DNA of 64,000 bases from Aromatoleum petrolei (GCF_017894385.1 NZ_CP059560.1:4100501-4164500), one strand, 5' to 3'; positions 1 to 9,576 are shown, counted from the first letter of the stretch. The notes: generated by a model not told the origin, from the letters alone. Numbers and translations are program-made.

Positions 1-173
1 TGCTGACGATGCTGTGGGAGGTCGCCTACGCGGACGGTGATCTCGAACGGCTCGAGGAGCGGCTGGTGTCGCGCCTCGCGCATCAGCTGGACATCGACGC
101 GGAAGGAGCGGATGCAGCACGCGCGACGGCGGTGGCGCGCGCGGGGCTGATCGACGGCGGACCGGACGCGTGA
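1..173 (+). CDS. C-terminal end of a TerB-like protein (partial)
   Basis: An open frame (codons from position 3) enters from the left edge and stops with TGA at 171-173, giving about 56 residues. The visible part has the WEVAYADG and acidic EERL pattern of the TerB / DjlA-N helical fold, in which an acidic D-G loop follows an aromatic residue and a later L-x-I segment closes the bundle. Function is not known for most TerB proteins. It ends 48 bp before the aldehyde dehydrogenase, so it may be co-transcribed with it. The family call rests on a short fragment. Confidence 0.5.
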   Translation, partial: LTMLWEVAYADGDLERLEERLVSRLAHQLDIDAEGADAARATAVARAGLIDGGPDA

Positions 174-221
174 TTCCAGGTCGATAAAGAAACCAACCCA
201 TAAGACAGAGGAGACAGGTAC

Positions 222-1724
222 ATGGAGAGTTACCACGGACAACTGCTGAGCGAAGGCACGCGGCGCTTTCTGGAGCGCCCGCGGCGCATGCTGATCGGCG
301 CCGAGTGGGTCGAGGCGGCGAGCGGCGAGACGCTGGCGGTGGTCGATCCGGCCAATGGCGAGAAATTTGCCAGCGTGCCGGCGGGCGGGGCGGCGGACAT
401 CGACCGTGCAGTCGCTGCGGCGCGCCGCGCTTTCGAGAGCGGTGACTGGCCGAAGATGCGCCCGGTCGATCGCGAGCGGCTGCTGCTGAAATTCGCCGAC
501 CTGGTCGAGGCGAATGCGCAGGAGCTTGCGGAGATCGAGTCGCTCGACAACGGCAAGCCGGTGACGATGGCTCGCCACGTCGACGTCGCACTGGTGGTCG
601 ATTTCCTACGCTACATGGCGGGCTGGGCGACCAAGATCGAGGGCTCGACGATGGACGTGTCGGTGCCCATCATCCGCGATCGCGAGTTCTTCGGCTTCAC
701 GCGCCGCGAACCGGTCGGCGTGGTCGGCGCGATCATCCCGTGGAACTTCCCGCTGCTGATGGCGGCGTGGAAGGTGGCGCCGGCCCTCGCCACCGGCTGC
801 ACGATGGTGCTGAAGCCCGCCGAGGAGACGCCGCTGTCGGCGCTGCGCTTCGCGGAACTCGCGCTGGATGCGGGCTATCCGGCGGGCGTGCTGAACGTCG
901 TCACCGGCCTCGGACACACCGCGGGCGCGGCGCTGGCGTCGCACAAGGGTGTCGAGAAGGTCGCCTTCACCGGTTCGACCGAGATCGGCAAGCTGGTCGG
1001 CAAGGCAGCGCTCGACAACATGACGCGCGTGTCGCTGGAACTGGGCGGCAAGAGCCCGGTGATCGTGCTCGACGACGCGGACGTGAGTGCGGCAGCAGCA
1101 GGGGCGGCGCAGGCGATCTTCTTCAATCAGGGGCAGGTGTGCACGGCCGGTTCGCGGCTCTTCGTGCATAAGAGCCGCTTCGACGAGGTCGTCGAGGGGC
1201 TGTCGGGGATCGCCGCCGGCATGAAGCTCGGTGCCGGCATCGACCCGACGACGCAGATCGGCCCGCTGGTGTCGGCCACGCAGCAGAAGCGCGTGCTGGG
1301 CTACATCGAGAGCGGCTTCGCCGAAGGCGCGCGGGCCGCGACCGGCGGCGCGGCGGGCGAGGGCGCGGGCTACTTCGTGAAGCCGACGGTGCTGGTCGAC
1401 ACGACGGACGACATGAAGGTCGTGCGCGAGGAGATCTTCGGACCCGTCGTCGTCGCGATGCCCTACGAGGATCTCGACGAAGTCGCTCGTCGCGCGAACG
1501 ACACGCCCTACGGGCTCGCCGCGAGCATCTGGTCGAACGACCTGTCGCGCGTGCATCGCCTGATCCCCAAGATCCAGGCCGGCACCGTGTGGGTGAACTG
1601 CCACAACATCCTCGACAACGCGATGCCCTTCGGCGGCTTCAAGCAGTCCGGCATCGGGCGCGAGATGGGGCGCGCGGTGCTCGACCTATACACCGAATCG
1701 AAGTCCGTGATCATGGCTTTGTGA
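222..1724 (+). CDS. NAD-dependent aldehyde dehydrogenase (phenylacetaldehyde dehydrogenase-like)
   Basis: A 500-residue class I/II aldehyde dehydrogenase, full length. Visible motifs are WNF (174-176), KPAEET (198-203), FTGSTEIG (249-256), the general-base Glu273 in LELGGK and the catalytic Cys307 in NQGQVC. The sequence resembles FeaB/PeaE/StyD phenylacetaldehyde dehydrogenases, including the TRVSLELGGK and AGTVWVN-H stretches. The start has an AGAGGAG-type ribosome site. It lies 64 bp before qhpA in the same direction, so it probably oxidises the aldehydes made by the amine dehydrogenase to carboxylic acids. The enzyme class is certain; the substrate is inferred. Confidence 0.9.
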   Translation: MESYHGQLLSEGTRRFLERPRRMLIGAEWVEAASGETLAVVDPANGEKFASVPAGGAADIDRAVAAARRAFESGDWPKMRPVDRERLLLKFADLVEANAQELAEIESLDNGKPVTMARHVDVALVVDFLRYMAGWATKIEGSTMDVSVPIIRDREFFGFTRREPVGVVGAIIPWNFPLLMAAWKVAPALATGCTMVLKPAEETPLSALRFAELALDAGYPAGVLNVVTGLGHTAGAALASHKGVEKVAFTGSTEIGKLVGKAALDNMTRVSLELGGKSPVIVLDDADVSAAAAGAAQAIFFNQGQVCTAGSRLFVHKSRFDEVVEGLSGIAAGMKLGAGIDPTTQIGPLVSATQQKRVLGYIESGFAEGARAATGGAAGEGAGYFVKPTVLVDTTDDMKVVREEIFGPVVVAMPYEDLDEVARRANDTPYGLAASIWSNDLSRVHRLIPKIQAGTVWVNCHNILDNAMPFGGFKQSGIGREMGRAVLDLYTESKSVIMAL

Positions 1725-1788
1725 GTGCGGCGCGCCGCCCCGGATTTGCCGTGGCGGCGCTTTTCCTCACCGGAGACTGGAGACAGAA

Positions 1789-3402
1789 GTGAAGGCGCAG
1801 ACCACACAACACACGCGCAGGCGACTGCGCATTGCCGGCGCCGTGGCGCTGGCCCTGGGAATGGCGGGCTCGCTGCCGGCCGCGGCGGCGCAGGATCCCG
1901 GCCGCGACGTCATCGACAAGAAGTGTGCGAGCTGTCACCTCGAGGACGGCAAGCTCACGCGCATCCCGGAGATGCGCAAATCGCCCGAAGGCTGGGACAT
2001 GACCGTCGTGCGCATGGGCATCTGGCACAAGGTGGAGCTGACGGCCGAGGAGCGGCGCGCGGTCGTGAAGTACCTCGCGGATCGTCAGGGCCTGGCGCCG
2101 TCCGAGGCGGCCCCCTTCCGCTTCCTGACCGAGCGGCGCCCGAACATGCAGGACACGCCGCCCGACGACGAGATGGCGCAGATGTGCGGCCGCTGCCACA
2201 GCTACGGCCGGGTCGCGCTGCAACGGCGCGATGAGGGCGAATGGCGCAAGCTGATGCACACCCACCTCGGCCAGTTCCCCAGCGCTGAATATTCGGCGCT
2301 CGGGCGTGACCGCAACTGGTGGGAGATCGCGCGCGACAAGATGCCGGGGCGGCTGGCGGCGATGTATCCGAAGAACACCGACGCCTGGCGCGACTGGAGC
2401 CGCGCGAAGCACCGGCCGGCGGACGGGCGCTGGATCGTTGCCGGCGAGCGGCCCGGCTGGGGCGCCTACACCGGCACGATGACCGTGACCGCGAAGGGCA
2501 AGGACCGCTACGAGGTCGGCTACGAGCTGCATTTCGGGCCGGGCAACACCGTGCGCGGCAAGGGCGAGTCACTTGTCTATACGGGCTACGAATGGCGCGG
2601 TACGGCGCAGCTCGGCAATGAGCACACGCAGTCCATTTTCGCGCTGAGCGAGGATGGCGGCCGGATGAGCGGGCGCTGGTTCATGCGCAAGGCCGACGAG
2701 ATCGGTGCGACTTTCGAGGCGGTGCGTGCCGACAAGGCGGCAAAGAACGCGGTCGCGGCAGTCACGCCGCACATGCTGCGGGCAGGCGAGACGGCGACGG
2801 TGACGGTGGCAGGAGCGGGCCTCGATGCCAGGCTCGACCTCGGCGCGGGCGTGGAGGTGGTGGAGTGGCTCGGCAAGTCCGCGGAGCAGCTGAAGGTGCG
2901 CGTCAAGGTCGCGGCGGATGCCGCGCCGGGGGTGCGCAAGCTGGCAGTGGGCGGGCGCGCGTCGGACAAGACCGTCGCCGTGTATCGCCAGATCGACTCT
3001 GTGCGCGTCGAGCCGGCCTTCGGTATCGCGCGCTTGGGCGGTGGCAGCGGCACGAATCCGCCGATGACTGCGCAGTTCGACGCCGTTGCCTTCCTCAACG
3101 GTGCCGACGGCAAGCCGGGCACCGAGGACGACGTGCGCCTCGGCAGCGTGCCGGCGAAGTGGAGCACCGAGCCCTTCGACGAGCGCGCCAAGCATGACGA
3201 AGACCTCAAATTCGCCGGCCACATGGAGCCGCACGGCCAGTTCCTGCCGTCCTTCGCCGGCCCCAACCCCAACCGCCGCGGCCTCAACAACGTCGGGAAC
3301 CTGTCGGTCGTCGCGACCGTTCAGGACGGCGAACGCACGCTCGATGCGAAAGGCCAGTTGATGGTGACCGTGCAGCGCTGGAACACCCCGCCGCTGCGCT
3401 AA
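1789..3402 (+). CDS. qhpA: Quinohemoprotein amine dehydrogenase alpha subunit (diheme)
   Basis: Large subunit of QHNDH (also called PeaA), a periplasmic enzyme that oxidises primary amines to aldehyde and ammonia and passes electrons to a small redox carrier. The 537-residue product starts with an Arg-rich n-region and a hydrophobic Tat/Sec-like signal peptide ending near residue 34 (AAAAQ). Two c-heme sites follow, CASCH (46-50) and CGRCH (133-137), then beta-rich domains typical of the alpha subunit. I use the GTG at 1789 because GGAG lies 6 bp upstream at 1779-1782. It is 15 bp ahead of qhpD. Confidence 0.95.
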   Translation: MKAQTTQHTRRRLRIAGAVALALGMAGSLPAAAAQDPGRDVIDKKCASCHLEDGKLTRIPEMRKSPEGWDMTVVRMGIWHKVELTAEERRAVVKYLADRQGLAPSEAAPFRFLTERRPNMQDTPPDDEMAQMCGRCHSYGRVALQRRDEGEWRKLMHTHLGQFPSAEYSALGRDRNWWEIARDKMPGRLAAMYPKNTDAWRDWSRAKHRPADGRWIVAGERPGWGAYTGTMTVTAKGKDRYEVGYELHFGPGNTVRGKGESLVYTGYEWRGTAQLGNEHTQSIFALSEDGGRMSGRWFMRKADEIGATFEAVRADKAAKNAVAAVTPHMLRAGETATVTVAGAGLDARLDLGAGVEVVEWLGKSAEQLKVRVKVAADAAPGVRKLAVGGRASDKTVAVYRQIDSVRVEPAFGIARLGGGSGTNPPMTAQFDAVAFLNGADGKPGTEDDVRLGSVPAKWSTEPFDERAKHDEDLKFAGHMEPHGQFLPSFAGPNPNRRGLNNVGNLSVVATVQDGERTLDAKGQLMVTVQRWNTPPLR

Positions 3403-3417
3403 CGCCAGGAGAGAGAC

Positions 3418-4845
3418 ATGGCGACACTGCAGATCCAACCCCACAACTACCGCGCGATCCGCAAGGGCGACCGGCAGGTGCTGTTGCACGTGCCGACGAC
3501 CTCGATCTTCGAGCTGGATCCGGCCGCGTCGGACCTGCTCGGGCTGTTCGAGACGAGCCCCGCGGTCAGCGCGGATGACATCCAGGGCCGCTTCGACGGC
3601 CGCTACACGCCGGCCGAGCTGTGCGACAGCCTGAGCGATTTCATCGACCTCGGCATCGTCGCGCCGCAGCCGAAGCATTACGAGATCCCGGCGCGCGTCG
3701 TCGAGCGCTCGCCGCTCAAGACGCTGGTGCTGACGCTGACGACGGGATGCAACCTCGGCTGCAGCTACTGCTACCGCGAAGACCTGACCTCGCCGAAAAA
3801 TTCCTCGGTGATGGACTTCCAGACCGGGGCGCGCTCGATCGACCTGCTGATGGAAGAGGCGAGCGGGCACGAGCGCATCGGCATCGTCTTCTTCGGCGGC
3901 GAACCGCTCACGCGCATCGCCGTGATCCGCGACCTCGTCGAATATGCCGAGGAGAAGGCCGCGGCGGCCGGCAAGGAAGTCGAATTCTCGCTCACGACCA
4001 ACGCGACGCTGCTCACCGACGAAATCATCAACTTCCTCGACGCGCATCGCTTCGGCATCACGGTCAGCATCGATGGCGACCAGGCGCAGCACGACCGCCA
4101 TCGCCGCACCATCGCTGGCGGCGGTACTTACAAGACGGTCGCGATGCGCGTGAAGCGGCTGCTGGATAAGTACAAGTCCAAGCCGGTCGGTGCGCGGGTG
4201 ACGCTGGCCAGCGGCAACCTCGACGTTGCTGGCATCTACAAGCACCTGCATGACGAACTGGGTTTCTTCGAAGTCGGCTTCGCGCCGGCGACGGCCGGTC
4301 CGGATTCGCCGGTCGGCCTGAGCCGCGAGGAGCTCGACATCGTCTTCGAAGCCTTCAAGGCGCTCGGCCGCGAGTACATCAGCGAGGCCAAGCGCGGCAA
4401 GCGCCACGGCTTCGGCAACATGCAGCAGCTGATGACCGACCTGTGGATGGGCACCCGCAAGGTGCTGCCCTGTGGCGCCGGCGTCGGCCTGCTGGCGGTC
4501 GGCACCAGCGGCAAGATCTCGCTGTGCCACCGCTTCACGGGTTCCGAGCTGGAAACCTTCGGCGATGTCGACAACGGCATCGCGCGCGAGTCGCTGTCCG
4601 CCTTCATGACCCGCGCGCAGGCCCCGCACGGCGCCTGCCAGGTCTGCCCGGCGCGCAGCCTGTGCGCCGGCGGCTGCTACCACGAATCGTATTCCCAGAG
4701 CGGCGACCCCTTCCAGCCGACTTTCGAATACTGCGACCAGATCCGCGAATGGACGGCCTTCGGGCTGGAGGCCTTCGGCGAGATTGCTCTCGCCAACCCG
4801 GCGTTCTTCAACGCCGCCATCGAACAAAGGAGTGCCCTGCAATGA
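3418..4845 (+). CDS. qhpD: Radical SAM/SPASM peptide thioether-forming enzyme QhpD
   Basis: QhpD makes three intra-peptide Cys-to-Asp/Glu thioether links in the gamma subunit precursor QhpC. The 475-residue protein has an N-terminal peptide-recognition region (1-90), the radical-SAM cluster motif C111-x3-C115-x2-C118, and a C-terminal SPASM part whose cysteines are visible at 352, 370, 407, 410, 416, 420 and 439. Its stop overlaps the qhpC start by ATGA (4842-4845), so enzyme and substrate are translationally coupled. Function is known from the Paracoccus family and the match in context is strong. Confidence 0.95.
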   Translation: MATLQIQPHNYRAIRKGDRQVLLHVPTTSIFELDPAASDLLGLFETSPAVSADDIQGRFDGRYTPAELCDSLSDFIDLGIVAPQPKHYEIPARVVERSPLKTLVLTLTTGCNLGCSYCYREDLTSPKNSSVMDFQTGARSIDLLMEEASGHERIGIVFFGGEPLTRIAVIRDLVEYAEEKAAAAGKEVEFSLTTNATLLTDEIINFLDAHRFGITVSIDGDQAQHDRHRRTIAGGGTYKTVAMRVKRLLDKYKSKPVGARVTLASGNLDVAGIYKHLHDELGFFEVGFAPATAGPDSPVGLSREELDIVFEAFKALGREYISEAKRGKRHGFGNMQQLMTDLWMGTRKVLPCGAGVGLLAVGTSGKISLCHRFTGSELETFGDVDNGIARESLSAFMTRAQAPHGACQVCPARSLCAGGCYHESYSQSGDPFQPTFEYCDQIREWTAFGLEAFGEIALANPAFFNAAIEQRSALQ

Positions 4846-5162
4846 AACGACTGCGAGCCCTGAACCACAAGGCGCACCTGATCGAACAGGCGGCCAGCGA
4901 TGGCCACCGCGAGGAGGTGCAACTAATGAGCAGCGTCGTCGGCTGCACGACCACCTTCGACCCCGGCTGGGAAGTCGATGCCTTCGGCGGGCTGGCGAGC
5001 CTGTGCCAGCCGATGGAGGCCGACCTCTACGGCTGCACCGACCCCTGCTGGTGGCCGGCGCAGCTTGCCGACAGCCTGAACACCGCGCGCGACTGGACCG
5101 ACGGCAAGAACTCGGCGCTGCGCGACTGGCGCGAACTGCAGACCCTGTTCCCGGGAGACTGA
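4842..5162 (+). CDS. qhpC: QHNDH gamma subunit precursor carrying CTQ
   Basis: Small catalytic subunit, 106 residues. A 28-residue leader is expected, so the mature chain starts near Met29. All residues modified in the family are in register: Cys35-Glu44, Cys55-Asp61 and Cys69-Asp77 for the three thioethers, and Cys65-Trp71 for cysteine tryptophylquinone. Relative to the Paracoccus mature numbering the offset is exactly 28. Trp71 must be hydroxylated twice and joined to Cys65 to form CTQ. The gene overlaps qhpD and is followed 3 bp later by qhpB. Confidence 0.95.
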   Translation: MKRLRALNHKAHLIEQAASDGHREEVQLMSSVVGCTTTFDPGWEVDAFGGLASLCQPMEADLYGCTDPCWWPAQLADSLNTARDWTDGKNSALRDWRELQTLFPGD

Positions 5163-5165
5163 GCG

Positions 5166-6254
5166 ATGAGGATGCTGCCCATCAAGAAAGCTTTCGTGGC
5201 CCTGTGCTGCGCCGCGGCCGCGCTCCCCGCGCTCGCGGCCGAGCATCTGCTCACCGTCACGCGCCCCAACAACCTGCACATCATCGATCCCGCCAAGCGC
5301 GCGATCGTGCGCACGATCGAGCTGCCCGGCGACGGCATTCCCGGCGCCATCGCCTTGCCCAAGGACGGCAAGATCGCCTATGTGCTGACCAACCGCATGG
5401 AGAGCGTCGTCGGCGTCGATCTCGACACCGGCAAGCCGGTGTTCCGTGCCGATTTCTCGACGCCGCAGCGCCGCGTAAAGGCCTTCTTCGCACTCGCGGT
5501 GAGTGAGGATGGCAAGGAGCTCTACGTCCATCAGGCGCCGGTGCAACTGGGCCGGTCGGAGTACACGGTCGAGGATACCTCCATCGCGGTCTTCGACACC
5601 GCCGACGGCATGAACGCCAAGCCGCGCCGCAGCTTCCCCGCACCGCGCCGCATCACGGTGATGGCCGCCACCGGCAAGCCGGACCACCTCATCGCGCTCG
5701 GCTGGGACATGTACCTCTTCAACACGAAGACCGGCAAGATCGAGCAGACCTTCCCGGTGCGCCACTGGAACCGGCCGGGGATCGGTGAGCCGGACGTGCT
5801 CGCGATGTGGGGGACCTTCGAGCAGGCGCGTGCCCTGTCGACGCCGTATTTCGTCGCCAAGACCGACGCGGCGCCCGATTCCCCGGAAGCCTTCAAGGCG
5901 GGCATCGCGGTGTTCGACCTAGATGCCGAGACGCTCAAGGTGAAGGAGTTCGAGAATGCGACGACGGCGATGTTCTCGTCGGTGATCAACCCGGTCGCTC
6001 GGAACGAGGCCTTCCTCGTGATGAACCAGCTTACCAAGATCGATGTGGACTCCGGCAAGCTGCTGAAGCGCAAGGACCTCGAGCAGACCTTCTACGCCAT
6101 CAACATATCCGGCGACGGCAGGGAGGTCTACGTCGGCGGCGCCCTCGACAAGATCGCGATCTACGACGCGGACAGCTTCGAGAAGAAGGGCGAGATCCAG
6201 ATGCCGGGCGGTGCCGACCAGTCGATCGGCTGGATGCGGGTCGTGAAGCGCTGA
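5166..6254 (+). CDS. qhpB: QHNDH beta subunit, seven-bladed propeller
   Basis: The 362-residue product has a clear Sec signal peptide (hydrophobic to about residue 24, ALAAEH). WD/YVTN-like propeller repeats follow, seen as recurring DGK-x-AYV and D-x-DTGK patterns. In QHNDH the beta subunit is a seven-bladed propeller that helps enclose the gamma subunit next to the diheme alpha chain in the periplasm. It sits 3 bp after qhpC and 10 bp before qhpF. No heme or metal motif is seen. Confidence 0.92.
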   Translation: MRMLPIKKAFVALCCAAAALPALAAEHLLTVTRPNNLHIIDPAKRAIVRTIELPGDGIPGAIALPKDGKIAYVLTNRMESVVGVDLDTGKPVFRADFSTPQRRVKAFFALAVSEDGKELYVHQAPVQLGRSEYTVEDTSIAVFDTADGMNAKPRRSFPAPRRITVMAATGKPDHLIALGWDMYLFNTKTGKIEQTFPVRHWNRPGIGEPDVLAMWGTFEQARALSTPYFVAKTDAAPDSPEAFKAGIAVFDLDAETLKVKEFENATTAMFSSVINPVARNEAFLVMNQLTKIDVDSGKLLKRKDLEQTFYAINISGDGREVYVGGALDKIAIYDADSFEKKGEIQMPGGADQSIGWMRVVKR

Positions 6255-6264
6255 GGACCGGGCA

Positions 6265-7983
6265 GTGATAGGGCTGCGCACGGATCGCCTCCTGCCCCTG
6301 CAGGCGCTCGACTGGGCCTTGCCCATGGTGAGGCAACGCGCCGGGTCGGTTGCCGGCGTCGTCGTCCTCTCCTGTGTGGGTTCGGCGGCGGCCTTGCTGC
6401 CGCCCTACCTCACGCAGCGGCTCGTCGACGAGGGCATTGTCGGCGGCAGGGTCGATCTCGTGCTGCAACTGTGCGCGGCCTTTCTCGTCCTGATGGTGGG
6501 GGGAGTCCTTGTCGAGACGCTGTCGCGCCTCACTTACCTGAAACTCTCCGCGCACGTCCTCTTCGGCCTGCGCGAGCAGGTGTGGCGGCACTTGCAGACG
6601 CTCGCGCCGACCTACTACGCGCGCACCCGCGGCGGCGAGATCCTGTCGCGGCTCGACGGCGACGTCGCCGAGGTGCAGCGCTTCGCCCTCGATGCGCCGA
6701 TGGCGGTGCTCAACGGCGTTTTTTCGCTGGTCGTCGCGCTGGTCTTGATGCTGTCCCTGAGCCCGATGCTCACGGCGCTCGTGTTCGCGCTCGTGCCGCT
6801 GCAGGTTGCGGCGCTGATGTTCTCGCGGCCCTGGCTGGAAAACAGTACGCAGGCATTGCGCAAGGAAAGCGCCGCGATGTCGAGCTTCTTCGTCGAATCG
6901 CTGCGCGCGATGAAGTTCATTCAGGCGTCGAACGCCGCACGCCGTCAGGAGGCGGGCCTGCGCGCGCATCACGGCGACTACTTCGCCGCGCTGCGCCGCT
7001 CGCAGCTCGCCTCGCTCGGCGCGGGCGGGCTGCAACGCGTACTGTCGGGCCTGGGCGTGCTGTTGGTGTTCGCGGTCGGCGGCTCGCTCGCGGCGGCTGG
7101 CGACCTATCGGTCGGTGTCGTCGTGGCCTTCATCGCCTACACCACCCGCGCAGCGGGGCCCTTGCAGACACTGGCGGGCGTGTTCATGGGCTGGCAGCGC
7201 GCGAAGGTCAGCCTGCAGCGCATCCAGGAGCTCGCCGCCGAGCGGCCTACCGTTTCATCGCCGGCCCAGCCCGTCACGCTCGCACTCCCGGTGCGGGGCG
7301 AACTGCGGTTGGATGCGGTGCGCTTCGGCTATGGCGCCGAGGCGGTGCTCGATGACGCGACACTCGACATCCCCGCCGGTACCAAACTCGCCCTAGTCGG
7401 TGCGTCCGGTGCAGGCAAATCCACACTGATCGACCTGTTGCAGCGCCACTACGATCCGCAGGCCGGGCGGCTGCTGCTCGACGGCGTGCGCATCGATCTG
7501 ATCGACCTGGTCGAACTGCGCCGCGAGGTCGTCGTCGTCGACCAGGAGCCCGTGCTGATGCCCGGCACGGTGCGCGACAACCTGCGCTTCGTCGCCCCCG
7601 ATGCCGACGAAGCGGCACTGCTGCGCGCGCTGGAGCTTGCCGGCCTGGCGAAACTCGCGCACGCGGGCGGGCTCGACAAACCGGTCGGGGCGATGGCCGC
7701 GGCGCTGTCGCGCGGCGAACGCCTGCGCATCGCGTTGGCGCGCGCGATCCTGCAAGATCCGGCGGTGCTGATCCTCGACGAAACGACGTCCGGGCTCGAT
7801 CTCCCCGTCGCGCAGGCCATCATCGCCGCCGTCGATCGCATCTTTGCCGCTCGCACGCGCATCGTCATCACCCACAATCTCGCCTCCGTCGGTGTGGTCG
7901 ATCGCGTCATCGAATTGCGCGACGGCCGGCTCGTCGAGCCCGAGCCGACGCGGCCCGTTGTACCGCTGCTGAGGGTGGTATGA
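6265..7983 (+). CDS. qhpF: ABC exporter QhpF for QHNDH biogenesis
   Basis: A fused ABC exporter half-transporter of 572 residues: six membrane helices in about 1-310 and an ATPase domain in 345-560. Walker A GASGAGKST is at 379-387, signature LSRGE at 481-485, Walker B ending in Glu506, and the switch His at 537. The start is GTG at 6265. In the Paracoccus pathway QhpF is needed to move the processed gamma subunit to the periplasm. The stop overlaps the qhpE start (ATGA, 7980-7983). Confidence 0.9.
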   Translation: MIGLRTDRLLPLQALDWALPMVRQRAGSVAGVVVLSCVGSAAALLPPYLTQRLVDEGIVGGRVDLVLQLCAAFLVLMVGGVLVETLSRLTYLKLSAHVLFGLREQVWRHLQTLAPTYYARTRGGEILSRLDGDVAEVQRFALDAPMAVLNGVFSLVVALVLMLSLSPMLTALVFALVPLQVAALMFSRPWLENSTQALRKESAAMSSFFVESLRAMKFIQASNAARRQEAGLRAHHGDYFAALRRSQLASLGAGGLQRVLSGLGVLLVFAVGGSLAAAGDLSVGVVVAFIAYTTRAAGPLQTLAGVFMGWQRAKVSLQRIQELAAERPTVSSPAQPVTLALPVRGELRLDAVRFGYGAEAVLDDATLDIPAGTKLALVGASGAGKSTLIDLLQRHYDPQAGRLLLDGVRIDLIDLVELRREVVVVDQEPVLMPGTVRDNLRFVAPDADEAALLRALELAGLAKLAHAGGLDKPVGAMAAALSRGERLRIALARAILQDPAVLILDETTSGLDLPVAQAIIAAVDRIFAARTRIVITHNLASVGVVDRVIELRDGRLVEPEPTRPVVPLLRVV

Positions 7984-8675
7984 GCGTTACCGTCGGTATC
8001 GTCGACGGCGGCTTCACAGGCGTCCCGTCCCACGCTCTGCACCGAGCAGCGACTTTCACTCCGGTCCCGGACGGCAGTGTGCGGCGCGAGCCCGCTGGCG
8101 GTCGTCCGCTACGGCACGGCGAAGCGGTGGCCTCGCTCGTGCTTGAGGCCGCCCCTGCGGCCCGCCTCATCGACGCGCGTATCGCCTCGCACCGGCACGC
8201 GCCGACGCCGGCCATGGTTGCCGCGGCGATCGAATGGTGCGTGGGCGAGGGCGCGCGCGTGGTCAACCTCAGCCTCGGCCTGCTCGAAGACCGCACCGTG
8301 CTGCGCGAAGCGTGTACACGCGCGCTCGAGCAAGGCGTCGTGCTCGTCGCGGCGGCGCCTGCCCGCGGCACGCCCGTTTTCCCCGCCGCCTATCCTGGCG
8401 TTATCGCCGTGAGCGGCGATGCGCGCTGCGCACCCGGACAGTGGTCGCTCCTCAAGGGCGAGACGTCCGGCGCTGCGGACTGGGGCTGTTCCCCCGCCGG
8501 GCCGGGAAGGATGAGCGGAGGCGCCAGCATGGCCACGGCGCGTTTCACCGGCATCCTCGCGCATCATTTCACGCAGTACCCCGCCGCAGACCCGCAAGGG
8601 CTCGCGGATCACCTCGCCGCCCGCGCCAGCTGGCATGGGCGGGAATACAAGAGAATCGCGGAGATCGATTCATGA
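7980..8675 (+). CDS. qhpE: Subtilisin-like leader peptidase QhpE
   Basis: A compact cytoplasmic S8-family serine protease (231 residues, no signal peptide). The triad is Asp9 in GIVDGG, His46 in RHGEAVAS and Ser183 in GGASMAT. It removes the 28-residue leader of QhpC after cross-linking. The oxyanion-hole Asn usual in subtilisins (AAGN) is replaced here by AAAPARG near residues 124-130; this may be normal for the dedicated QhpE branch. The gene overlaps both neighbours by ATGA, so qhpF, qhpE and the first U32 gene should be made together. Confidence 0.88.
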   Translation: MSVTVGIVDGGFTGVPSHALHRAATFTPVPDGSVRREPAGGRPLRHGEAVASLVLEAAPAARLIDARIASHRHAPTPAMVAAAIEWCVGEGARVVNLSLGLLEDRTVLREACTRALEQGVVLVAAAPARGTPVFPAAYPGVIAVSGDARCAPGQWSLLKGETSGAADWGCSPAGPGRMSGGASMATARFTGILAHHFTQYPAADPQGLADHLAARASWHGREYKRIAEIDS

Positions 8676-9574
8676 CAAACATGATGCACACCCCCACCCC
8701 CAACAGTGGCACCCGACCCATCGAACTGGGCTTCGCTCTCGTCGACGAACGCGAACTGGCCGCCTTCGCGCGGCACGATCGCCTCACGCGCGACGATTAC
8801 CTCGACCAGTTGGGCGAGGCCCGCGATTGCGTCACGCTGCCCGACGACGCCGAACCTACGCACTTCTTCCTCGGTAGCGAGTTCTGCGAACACCTGCTGC
8901 CCAGCGTCGAAGCCGTCGACCGCGCCGTCGCGCTGTGCGAGCGCTGGGGCCTCACCTTCGGCCTCGTCACGCCCATCGCCTGCGACGGCCTGTTCGATCC
9001 GCTGCGCGCCGCCCTCCAGCGCCTGCCCGCCGGATCCGAAGTCACCGTCAACGACTGGGGCGTCGCGCGCCTCGTGCAGCGCGAGTTCCCGGCGCTGCGC
9101 CCGGTCGCCGGGCGGCTGCTCGGCAAGATGCTCAAGGACCCGCGGCTGCCGTCCGCGACCTGGGCGCGCATGTACCCCAACGGCCTGCGCGCCGGTCCCT
9201 TCCGCGACATCCTCGACGGGCTGGGCATCGGCCGCCTGGAACTCGATTTTCCGCCCTTCGGTGCCGCCGACATGTATGCCGGCATCGACTTTCCCGTCGG
9301 CGTGCGCGCACCCTACGGCTACATCGCCAAGGGCCGCATCTGCAAGCTCGGCTCGCTGTCGCTCGACACGCCGGAGAAGTTCTCGCCCGGCCACAAGTGC
9401 CGGCGCGAATGCCTCGGCTTCAACGAGGTCGGCGCACGCCCGGGCACGCACGAACTCCCCACCTCGCAGCGCGGCAACACCATGTACTACCGCCACGCGC
9501 AGGGCATGGCCGCGGCCGTTGCCGAGGCCGTCAACAACGGCTGGGTCAGCCGCATCGTCCTCTCGGGAGCCTGA
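8672..9574 (+). CDS. U32-family protein, UbiV-like, in the qhp operon
   Basis: A 300-residue U32 (collagenase-like) family protein that looks like UbiV, one half of the iron-sulfur UbiU-UbiV hydroxylase that works without O2. The UbiV cluster ligands have plausible counterparts: Cys72 in FLGSEFC (UbiV YLGEAVC), Cys224 in GRIC, and Cys243-x3-Cys247 in HKCRREC. The start is the ATG at 8672, overlapping the qhpE stop. The next U32 gene starts 2 bp after its stop. The operon position suggests a step in CTQ formation, possibly tryptophan hydroxylation, instead of ubiquinone synthesis. Family and cluster ligands are seen; the substrate is inferred. Confidence 0.8.
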   Translation: MTNMMHTPTPNSGTRPIELGFALVDERELAAFARHDRLTRDDYLDQLGEARDCVTLPDDAEPTHFFLGSEFCEHLLPSVEAVDRAVALCERWGLTFGLVTPIACDGLFDPLRAALQRLPAGSEVTVNDWGVARLVQREFPALRPVAGRLLGKMLKDPRLPSATWARMYPNGLRAGPFRDILDGLGIGRLELDFPPFGAADMYAGIDFPVGVRAPYGYIAKGRICKLGSLSLDTPEKFSPGHKCRRECLGFNEVGARPGTHELPTSQRGNTMYYRHAQGMAAAVAEAVNNGWVSRIVLSGA

Positions 9575-9576
9575 AC

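Noticed and set aside
2569..4842. A 757-residue minus-strand frame opposite qhpA and qhpD
   Set aside because: Antisense shadow typical of GC-rich DNA; no motif, and the plus-strand genes are certain.
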